From a virus: a stretch of DNA of 25,576 bases. The stretch covers positions 1-25,576 of IMG/VR virus record IMGVR_UViG_3300031974_004706. One strand, written 5' to 3'. Within the stretch, counting starts at the first letter, position 1. Every line of letters starts with the position of its first letter. Position numbers and translations under genes: made by a program. The notes below the pieces were generated by a model. It was not told the origin of the DNA. It worked only from the letters and a program-made list of their open reading frames with translations, and ran no database searches. Positions 6,809 to 12,331 of this stretch are shown here, piece by piece.

Positions 6809-7930
6809 ATGAAAGAATTGAAAATATCAACGCAGAAGATCTTGGAAGAATTATCTAAAAACTATCCAGATCAAAAGCATTTTAGGAAAAATGTAATTGA
6901 AAGTACTGCAAAAAGTATGGGTTATACAGGAAAAGATTTCTACCCCATTCTTACAAAAGAAAATAGAGTTAAGATTGGTACATACGATCTTAGCGCACTT
7001 ATTCAACCATACGAATCAAACGTGGTTGAATTACCAAAAGAATCTGTTGCTAAAATGCAATCGATAGTAAACGAAGAAAAAACATTCGCGAAAACTGATC
7101 CAACGTTTGTACCTTGGGGAGCTTATCACGATATCGTTAAAGTTATTAAATCAAACATGTTCTATCCAGTTTACATTTCTGGTTTATCAGGAAATGGTAA
7201 AACATTTATGGTAGAACAAGCATGTGCAAAACTTAATAAGGAGTTTATACGTGTTCAAATTAATCCAGAAACAGACGAAGATGATTTGCTTGGTGGTTTC
7301 AGACTTATTGATGGAGAAACAGTCTTCGCTAAAGGTCCAGTGCTTAAAGCAATGGAAAACGGTGCGATCTTACTTCTTGATGAAGTCGATAGAGCTACAA
7401 ATAAAATTATGTGTTTACAAGGTATATTGGAAGGTAAACCAGTTGTGGTTAAGAAAACTGGTGAAACAATATCTCCTAAAAATGGCTTCAATGTTATAGC
7501 CACAGCAAACACAAAAGGTAAAGGTTCAGAAGATGGCAGATTTACTGCAGCTTCAATTATTGATGAAGCTTTCCTTGAAAGGTTTACTATTGCAGTTGAT
7601 CAAAAGTTTCCATCACCTTCAATCGAAACAAAGATTGTTAAAAATCACATGGACAAATTTGATACTAAAGATGATGATTTTGCTGAAAAGCTTGTGTCTT
7701 GGGCAGATATCATCAGAAAAACATTTTACGATGATGGTGTTGATGAAGTGATTTCAACAAGAAGGTTATGTCACATTGTTCAATCTTTCTCCATCTTTGG
7801 AAATAAGATGAAGTCAATCGAGCTTTGTATCGCAAGGTTTGATGATGATACAAAAGAAGCTTTCTTAGATCTTTATTCTAAGGTGGATTCAGGAGTTAGT
7901 TTCGACGAGGAAAACAATGGCGAAATCTAA
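6809..7930 (+). CDS. MoxR/CobS-type AAA+ ATPase
   Basis: The 373-aa protein has Walker A GLSGNGKT (residues 125-132), a MoxR-type segment ETDEDDLLGGFRLIDGE, Walker B LLLDEVD (Asp191, Glu192), and a sensor-1 region IATANTKGKG. The N-terminal 100 residues form a separate small domain. Homologues are common in marine T4-like phages, usually annotated cobS. By family knowledge MoxR ATPases remodel or activate a VWA partner; the adjacent 717-aa VWA protein, with a copied promoter and leader, is the obvious partner. It starts at ATG 6809 behind AAAGGAG and overlaps the next gene by 14 bases. Confidence 0.88.
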   Translation: MKELKISTQKILEELSKNYPDQKHFRKNVIESTAKSMGYTGKDFYPILTKENRVKIGTYDLSALIQPYESNVVELPKESVAKMQSIVNEEKTFAKTDPTFVPWGAYHDIVKVIKSNMFYPVYISGLSGNGKTFMVEQACAKLNKEFIRVQINPETDEDDLLGGFRLIDGETVFAKGPVLKAMENGAILLLDEVDRATNKIMCLQGILEGKPVVVKKTGETISPKNGFNVIATANTKGKGSEDGRFTAASIIDEAFLERFTIAVDQKFPSPSIETKIVKNHMDKFDTKDDDFAEKLVSWADIIRKTFYDDGVDEVISTRRLCHIVQSFSIFGNKMKSIELCIARFDDDTKEAFLDLYSKVDSGVSFDEENNGEI

Positions 7931-8210
7931 ACCAAATTACAAGTTTAACGAGGAAGCTCTGATCAAAGAGCTTCAATCGTATATCGATTCTACATACGGA
8001 GCCCACTATGGTCAAGGTGGACTTCAATCAAGTGAAGTTATTGTTGACCGTGGACATGGCCTTGGATTTTTCCTTGGTAATGTCGACAAATATAATGCTA
8101 GGTATGGGAAAAAAGGTGGTCCTAATGATCATCGAAAGGATCTAATGAAAGTATTACACTATGCTTTGTTAGCGTTATATGAACATGATAGAATTAATCG
8201 AGGAAAATAA
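7917..8210 (+). CDS. DUF3310-like small protein
   Basis: The 97-aa protein has the pattern GLGFFLGNVDKYNARYGKKG followed by DLMKVLHYALLALYEHD, which resembles the core of the DUF3310 family (nucleotide-kinase or MazG-like in some annotations) found in many phages. The enzymatic role is not established. It overlaps the MoxR gene by 14 bases and sits 3 bases before gene 45. The N-terminus is Lys-rich and there is no membrane segment. Confidence 0.6.
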   Translation: MAKSKPNYKFNEEALIKELQSYIDSTYGAHYGQGGLQSSEVIVDRGHGLGFFLGNVDKYNARYGKKGGPNDHRKDLMKVLHYALLALYEHDRINRGK

Positions 8211-8213
8211 ATT

Positions 8214-8882
8214 ATGAATATATCAAGTGAAACTATTAATATACTGAAAAACTTTTCAGGAATTAATGCAAATTTAGTCTTTAAACCAGGGCAAGGTCTA
8301 TCAACTATTTCAGAAGCAAAAACCATTATGGCAAAAGCCTCTGTTACAGAAGATTTTCCAGTTGAGTTTGGAGTCTATGATCTAAGCGAATTTTTATCAG
8401 TAATGAATCTTGTTGATTCTCCTACACTAATGTTTGAAGATAAATCAATCTTTATTCATGGTACTGGAGGACAAAAAGTTAGATATTATTATTCTGAACT
8501 AGAGATTCTTACTCAACCAACTAAAGATATCACAATGCCAGAATGCGAAGTGAATTTTAATCTATCTGCAGATAATTTAGATAAGATTAAAAAAGCAGCT
8601 GCAGTCCTTGGACATAGTGAATTAATGTTTAGTTGTGAAGGTGGAGATATTACTGCTAAAGTATTCGACGAAAAGGATGCAACAGCAAATACATTCGATA
8701 TCGATTTAGGTATCGCATCATCTGAAATTTTTAAATACGTCTTTAGCATTTCAAATCTAAAAATGCTTCATGGCGATTATGATGTTTCGATCTCTTCTAA
8801 GCTAATTTCTAATTGGAAAAATACAAATACTCCAGTAGAATATTTTATTGCTTTAGAGAAATCATCAAATTACGGTGTATAA
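8214..8882 (+). CDS. 45: Sliding clamp gp45
   Basis: The 222-aa protein matches T4 gp45 (228 aa) along its length: an N-terminal helix SSETINILKNFSGINANLVF, VYDLSEFLSVMNLV (about 54-67), and an ISNLKMLHGDYDVSIS block near the C-terminus. The trimeric clamp is loaded by gp44/62, tethers gp43, and in T4 also activates late transcription with gp55. It starts at ATG 8214 with GAGG about 10 bases upstream, inside the end of the preceding gene. Its TAA stop is part of a TATAAATA late promoter for the next gene. Confidence 0.92.
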   Translation: MNISSETINILKNFSGINANLVFKPGQGLSTISEAKTIMAKASVTEDFPVEFGVYDLSEFLSVMNLVDSPTLMFEDKSIFIHGTGGQKVRYYYSELEILTQPTKDITMPECEVNFNLSADNLDKIKKAAAVLGHSELMFSCEGGDITAKVFDEKDATANTFDIDLGIASSEIFKYVFSISNLKMLHGDYDVSISSKLISNWKNTNTPVEYFIALEKSSNYGV

Positions 8883-8885
8883 ATA
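8878..8885 (+). promoter_or_regulatory. Late promoter TATAAATA for the 8989 gene
   Basis: A perfect T4-type late octamer overlaps the gene 45 stop codon. The predicted start is near 8891. It leaves a leader of about 98 bases containing a hairpin at 8903-8923, before an AAAGGAG Shine-Dalgarno sequence at 8978-8984. Confidence 0.75.
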
Positions 8886-8902
8886 ACTATGCACAGTAAA
8901 AA

Positions 8903-8923
8903 TTCTCATATACATTATGAGGA
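8903..8923 (+). other. Leader hairpin of the late transcript
   Basis: TTCTCATA (8903-8910) pairs with TATGAGGA (8916-8923) through a TACAT loop; eight pairs with one G-T. It lies about 12 bases from the predicted late start site. It may stabilise or control the mRNA; this is inference. Confidence 0.4.
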
Positions 8924-8988
8924 TAATATGAGGTATGCTACATGGGGTAGGTATCTCTCAATTAGTCTAACTTTGCAAAGGAGAAAAA

Positions 8989-9279
8989 ATGACTGAACTA
9001 GAAAAAAAAGTCCTTCCAACAGAAGGCGAACAACCTGAACAGGCACCACAATTGTCTCTTCAAGACATCGCAACTATGGTACAAATCATTGATATCGTAT
9101 CAAGACGTGGTGGCTTCGAGGGTCAAGAGCTTGAGGCTGTAGGTAGCTTAAGGAATAGAGTAGTAGCATTCTTAAATGCTGCAGCTCCTAAGGACGGTGA
9201 CGTTCCTGAAGGAATGGTTCCAGAAGCACCAGCAGGTGACGATCTACCAGAAACGGTAGAAGCAGAAGAAGTTAATTAA
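8989..9279 (+). CDS. Conserved T4-like marine phage protein, unknown function
   Basis: The 96-aa acidic protein has a Pro/Glu-rich N-terminus, a central helical block LSLQDIATMVQIIDIVSRRG followed by GFEGQELEAVGSLRNRVVAFL, and an acidic Ala/Pro tail. I recall similar small proteins beside gene 45/44 in marine T4-like phages but know no function. It is the only gene between a late promoter (8878) and a terminator (9297), so it should be made late and alone. Codon use looks more GC-rich than in its neighbours, like the Hsp20 gene that is also under a late promoter. An abundant or virion-associated protein is plausible. Confidence 0.75.
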   Translation: MTELEKKVLPTEGEQPEQAPQLSLQDIATMVQIIDIVSRRGGFEGQELEAVGSLRNRVVAFLNAAAPKDGDVPEGMVPEAPAGDDLPETVEAEEVN

Positions 9280-9296
9280 GCTTCTTATCAATAATC

Positions 9297-9327
9297 GTGG
9301 GGGCGAAATTCCCCCACACAATTTTTA
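9297..9327 (+). terminator. Terminator after the 8989 gene
   Basis: GTGGGGG (9297-9303) pairs with CCCCCAC (9311-9317), loop of 7, followed by ACAATTTTTATTA. It sits between the late gene and the clamp-loader genes. Confidence 0.8.
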
Positions 9328-9350
9328 TTATATTATTAAGGAATTATATT

Positions 9351-9608
9351 ATGGATCGCAATGAATTATCGCGCTTGATCGAAGCACTTAAAATGGGTAC
9401 AGTTACTGTTACCTTTCAAAAAATCAACTCTGACGAAATTAGAGTTATGCCTTGTACACTAAATCCAGCAGTTTTAAAAGCAAATGGAGTTGGAACAGTT
9501 ATTGAAAGTATCAATCTAGATACTGACGCTGTCGCATGCTGGGCACTTGACAAAGAATCGTGGAGGTCATTTAGAGTAGATACCGTACTCGGTTGGGAGG
9601 TACTATAA
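9351..9608 (+). CDS. SH3-fold protein, WYL_2/DUF2693-like
   Basis: The 85-aa protein has a small all-beta pattern: GTVTVTFQKINSDEIRVMPC, TLNP, then ACWALDKESWRSFRVDTVLG. This matches the phage DUF2693/WYL_2 small SH3-like barrel family. A nucleic-acid or ligand binding role is known only by analogy. I choose ATG 9351 behind AAGGAA rather than an in-frame GTG at 9297, because that GTG is in the terminator stem. It is coupled to gene 44 by TAATG. Confidence 0.72.
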   Translation: MDRNELSRLIEALKMGTVTVTFQKINSDEIRVMPCTLNPAVLKANGVGTVIESINLDTDAVACWALDKESWRSFRVDTVLGWEVL

Positions 9609-10543
9609 TGAATGAATTTCTATGGGTAGAAAAATACAGACCACAAACAATTAAAGATTGTATTTTACCACAAAATATTAAATCAACTTTTGAAGATATT
9701 GTTAACGGAGGTGAACTACACAATATGCTTCTGACTGGCACAGCTGGTCTTGGTAAAACAACAGTCGCAAAAGCTTTGTGCAATGAATTAAATGTAGATT
9801 ATCTACTAATCAACGGTTCAGAAGAATCAGGAATAGATACTCTTAGAAATAAAATTAAACAATTCGCTTCGTCGATATCACTCCAAGGTGGCTATAAAGT
9901 AGTCATCCTAGACGAAGCGGATTATCTTAATGCTCAATCAACACAACCAGCACTTCGTGGATTTATAGAAGAATTCTCTGCAAATTGTAGATTTATTCTT
10001 ACATGTAATTTTAAAAATAGAATTATTGATCCTTTACATTCGCGTTGTACAACTATTGAATTTAATATTTCAAAAGCACAATCAGCAAAACTGTGTGTCA
10101 AATTCTTAGAAAGATGTAAACACATTTTATCGCAAGAAGGCGTACAGTTCGAAGAACAAGTATTAGCTGAACTAATTATGAAACATATGCCAGATTGGCG
10201 TAAAGTTATTAATGAACTTCAAAGATATTCAACATCAGGAGTTATTGATTCTGGAATTTTAGTTTCATTATCAGAAATTTCACTAAATGATTTAATGATT
10301 CATTTAAAAGATAAAAACTTTAAAGCAATGCGACAATGGGTTGCAAATAATATTGATTCAGAACCAGCTGCAATTTATCGGAAGGTTTATGACAATATGA
10401 ATGACTATATTGAACCATCTTCAGTACCACAAGCAGTTTTGATTCTCGCAGATTATCAATACAAAAACTCGTTTGTTGCTGATCATGAACTAAATACTGT
10501 TGCATGTTTAACAGAAATTATGGCAGGAGTACAGTTCAAATGA
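9608..10543 (+). CDS. 44: Clamp loader large subunit gp44
   Basis: The 311-aa AAA+ ATPase matches T4 gp44 (319 aa). It has the box VEKYRPQTIKDCILP (7-21), Walker A GTAGLGKTT (44-52), Walker B VVILDEADYLNA, and the arginine-finger SRC motif in PLHSRCTTIEF. Four copies with one gp62 open the gp45 clamp and place it at primer-template junctions. The ATG at 9608 follows GGGAGG at 9595-9600 with normal spacing; an upstream TTG at 9593 is less likely. Its stop overlaps gene 62 by 4 bases. Confidence 0.94.
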   Translation: MNEFLWVEKYRPQTIKDCILPQNIKSTFEDIVNGGELHNMLLTGTAGLGKTTVAKALCNELNVDYLLINGSEESGIDTLRNKIKQFASSISLQGGYKVVILDEADYLNAQSTQPALRGFIEEFSANCRFILTCNFKNRIIDPLHSRCTTIEFNISKAQSAKLCVKFLERCKHILSQEGVQFEEQVLAELIMKHMPDWRKVINELQRYSTSGVIDSGILVSLSEISLNDLMIHLKDKNFKAMRQWVANNIDSEPAAIYRKVYDNMNDYIEPSSVPQAVLILADYQYKNSFVADHELNTVACLTEIMAGVQFK

Positions 10544-10920
10544 ATCCGTTTGAATATCTAAACTCGATTAATACTACTAAAAAGGACATTATGGTAGATG
10601 ATATCGCAGAAAAAGAATATAACGCATTTATGGTAAATCGTGGCTTGTCTTATTTTTCTGATACAGTTTTAATCGCAAATGAAATGAATCTCAATCATCA
10701 TTTGGATAACCGCCTTCAATTCGATTTTTTTATAAATATAGTAAAGAAAAAGAAAAGATTTTCAAAATGGCTCAAAGCCAGAGATATTGAGAATCTTGAA
10801 ATTATTAAACAATATTATGGATATAGCGATGAAAAAGCTAAGTCTGTATTATCATTATTTGATAACAATCAAATCAATGAAATAAAAAATAGGATTTACA
10901 AAGGTGGAAAACGAAAATAA
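10540..10920 (+). CDS. 62: Clamp loader small subunit gp62
   Basis: The 126-aa protein lies directly after 44 and before regA, as in T4. Visible similarity to T4 gp62 includes the KDIMVDDIAEKEYNAFMVNR stretch, the MNLNHHLDNRLQFDFFINIV block and KKKRFSKWLKARD. It is much shorter than T4 gp62 (187 aa), mainly at the N-terminus, which is usual for marine relatives. The start is ATG 10540 in the ATGA overlap with 44; the frame is open further upstream but without support. Confidence 0.85.
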   Translation: MNPFEYLNSINTTKKDIMVDDIAEKEYNAFMVNRGLSYFSDTVLIANEMNLNHHLDNRLQFDFFINIVKKKKRFSKWLKARDIENLEIIKQYYGYSDEKAKSVLSLFDNNQINEIKNRIYKGGKRK

Positions 10921-11350
10921 TAACATAGAAGTCTCATGGTCACCAGCAGCAATGCTCGAGATCACACTAAACGAACCTGATGATTTTTTAAAAATTAGAG
11001 AAACACTAACAAGAATTGGTGTAGCATCTAGAAAAGATCAAAAACTTTATCAGTCTTGTCACATTTTACACAAACAAGGCAGATATTTTATTGTACATTT
11101 TAAAGAGCTATTTTTATTAGACGGTAAACCTTCTAATTTGCTTTTAAACGATATTCAACGAAGAAACACGATTGCTACCTTGTTGGCTGATTGGGGACTA
11201 GTAACATTTGTAAATGCTGAAGCGGCAAAAGACATTGCGCCTCTTAGACAGATTAAAGTGATTCCATTCAAAGAGAAATCTGAATGGCAGCTATGTCCTA
11301 AATACAACATAGGAAACAGCAATAAAGATGACGGCGAAAGAAATAAATAA
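10904..11350 (+). CDS. regA: Translational repressor RegA
   Basis: The core from residue 17 onward, MLEITLNEPDDFLKIRETL, then RIGVASRKDQKLYQSCHIL and a VHFKELFLLDG block, matches T4 RegA closely. RegA binds early mRNAs near their start codons and turns off their translation. T4 RegA begins at the position of Met17 here (ATG 10952), but no Shine-Dalgarno sequence precedes that ATG. A GTG at 10904 overlapping the 62 stop gives a 148-aa form with a polar 16-residue extension. I give the longer form; the start is uncertain. AAGG lies a few bases before the GTG. Confidence 0.88.
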   Translation: MENENNNIEVSWSPAAMLEITLNEPDDFLKIRETLTRIGVASRKDQKLYQSCHILHKQGRYFIVHFKELFLLDGKPSNLLLNDIQRRNTIATLLADWGLVTFVNAEAAKDIAPLRQIKVIPFKEKSEWQLCPKYNIGNSNKDDGERNK

Positions 11351-11468
11351 AGATTTAAAAAGATTAAGATTAATACCAAAAACAAAAGCGTATAATCAAC
11401 AAATGATATTAACCAAGTATATGTACATATTTTTAATAGGTGTATTATTTGGTAGATTATTTGTATAA
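11328..11468 (+). CDS. Small membrane protein (46 aa)
   Basis: ATG 11328 overlaps the end of regA and the frame ends with TAA at 11466-11468. The product has a basic N-terminal half (KEINKDLKRLRLIPKTKAY) and a C-terminal hydrophobic helix YMYIFLIGVLFGRLFV, so it is probably a single-pass inner-membrane peptide with the N-terminus in the cytoplasm. No family is recognised. A weak AGGAAA lies upstream at 11311. Confidence 0.55.
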   Translation: MTAKEINKDLKRLRLIPKTKAYNQQMILTKYMYIFLIGVLFGRLFV

Positions 11469-11485
11469 ACTAGCAATTTAGTTTG

Positions 11486-11493
11486 TATAAATA
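11486..11493 (+). promoter_or_regulatory. Late promoter TATAAATA for the Hsp20 gene
   Basis: A perfect gp55-type octamer. The predicted start near 11499 coincides with the first base of a leader hairpin (11499-11522). No TGTACA-type promoter is present in this gap. Confidence 0.8.
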
Positions 11494-11498
11494 AAACC

Positions 11499-11522
11499 GA
11501 GATGCCGAATGGTTCGGGTCTC
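11499..11522 (+). other. 5'-terminal hairpin of the Hsp20 late mRNA
   Basis: CCGAA (11505-11509) pairs with TTCGG (11513-11517) and is extended by GAGA (11499-11502) with TCTC (11519-11522), with a small internal loop. Placed at the predicted mRNA 5' end, it may protect the transcript. Confidence 0.45.
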
Positions 11523-11559
11523 ATTTACAATTAACCTTGCTTAATAATAGGAGGAAAAC

Positions 11560-12015
11560 ATGGTTAGAAATACTTTGAACGTACCGCGTTCACTTTTTGT
11601 AGGCTTCGAAGGCCTGTTTGATGAGCTAGAAAGAATTCATACTTCTGCTAGATCTGGAAACGACAACTACCCACCACACAACATTGTAAAGATCGATGAT
11701 GAAAAATTTCTCATCGAGCTAGCTGTTGCAGGTTTCACACAAGAAGAAATCGAACTTGAAGTCAAGGACGGTATTCTAAAGGTGCGAGGAAAAGTCGAAG
11801 GAGATGAACGTGAATATGCATGGAAAGGTATATCATCCCGCAAATTTGAGAAGAGCTTCCGTCTCTCAGAATTTGTCGTAATAGATGGTGCCGATTTAGA
11901 GAATGGAATACTCGTGGTGTATGCCAGAGTTGAACTTCCCGAAGAAAGGCGTCCTAGGAAGATCGAAATAGGGTCTGCTGGGGCATCAAAGAAAAAGTCT
12001 TTTCTTAAAGGATAA
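11560..12015 (+). CDS. hsp20: Small heat-shock protein Hsp20
   Basis: The 151-aa protein has an alpha-crystallin domain: NIVKIDDEKFLIELAVAGFT, EEIELEVKDGILKVRGKVEG, the SSRKFEKSFRLSEFVV strand and a GILVVYARVELPEE block. A C-terminal KIEI resembles the IxI oligomer motif. It is an ATP-independent holdase chaperone. The regA-hsp20 neighbourhood is a known trait of marine T4-like phages. It is preceded by TATAAATA and AGGAGG (11550-11555), so it should be strongly expressed late, perhaps for virion assembly. Codon use is more GC-rich than in the early genes around it. Confidence 0.92.
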   Translation: MVRNTLNVPRSLFVGFEGLFDELERIHTSARSGNDNYPPHNIVKIDDEKFLIELAVAGFTQEEIELEVKDGILKVRGKVEGDEREYAWKGISSRKFEKSFRLSEFVVIDGADLENGILVVYARVELPEERRPRKIEIGSAGASKKKSFLKG

Positions 12016-12069
12016 GTATCAGCGAACACTCAGTAGATTAGTAATAAACTTTTTTACTGGAGAACAGCA

Positions 12070-12210
12070 ATGAAAACATTAATGCACTTAGTGCAGAAAC
12101 ACGAGGACATTGCAGAGACCCTAGGCGGTATAGTTGTTATGTTAGCAACAGGTGGTGTGATTTTAGGACTTGCACCGTTTGTAATGTATTTACAACTATA
12201 CGGACACTAG
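12070..12210 (+). CDS. Small membrane protein (46 aa)
   Basis: ATG 12070 to TAG 12210, behind GGAGAA. The first 18 residues are amphipathic (MKTLMHLVQKHEDIAETL), followed by one hydrophobic helix GGIVVMLATGGVILGLAPFVMYL, written in two parts here: GGIVVMLATGG and VILGLAPFVMYL. It follows hsp20 in the same late unit and precedes a terminator. Function unknown; a late membrane peptide could take part in lysis or envelope changes. Confidence 0.6.
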   Translation: MKTLMHLVQKHEDIAETLGGIVVMLATGGVILGLAPFVMYLQLYGH

Positions 12211-12230
12211 GTTCTGTAAGACTGACTCAC

Positions 12231-12256
12231 GAGGGGGAAGAAATTCCCCCTCAACT
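12231..12256 (+). terminator. Terminator of the Hsp20 unit
   Basis: A 9-bp perfect stem GAGGGGGAA (12231-12239) with TTCCCCCTC (12244-12252) closed by a GAAA tetraloop. The T-run after it is poor (AACTTTA), but the stem is very strong. Confidence 0.75.
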
Positions 12257-12273
12257 TTATATGAAAAAAAAGG

Positions 12274-12302
12274 TTTACATTATGGGAAAAGTATGGTATA
12301 AT
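12274..12302 (+). promoter_or_regulatory. Promoter P4 for DNA polymerase
   Basis: TTTACA at 12274-12279, 17-base spacer, TGG, TATAAT at 12297-12302. It is the only one of the eight sites with T instead of G at the second -35 base. An A8 tract lies directly upstream (12264-12271). Confidence 0.82.
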
Positions 12303-12331
12303 AGGTACTATAAACTGAGAGTGATTACATT

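Noticed and set aside
8889-8996. 35-codon frame in the leader of the 8989 gene
   Set aside because: It begins at or before the predicted transcription start, has no ribosome binding site, and its end runs through the Shine-Dalgarno sequence of the next gene.
9297-9350. Upstream GTG extension of the SH3-like gene
   Set aside because: The extension would translate the terminator hairpin; ATG 9351 has its own AAGGAA and fits the family.
10731-10738. TATAAATA inside gene 62
   Set aside because: It encodes part of the hydrophobic FFINIV stretch of gp62 and no late-type gene starts after it; likely chance in AT-rich coding DNA.
11422-11427. TGTACA in the small gene after regA
   Set aside because: No TATAAT lies 17 bases downstream; the hexamer is part of codons in a membrane peptide.
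11667-12029. 120-codon minus-strand frame opposite hsp20
   Set aside because: It mirrors a well-supported Hsp20 gene; Ser/Pro-rich antisense product with no start signals.
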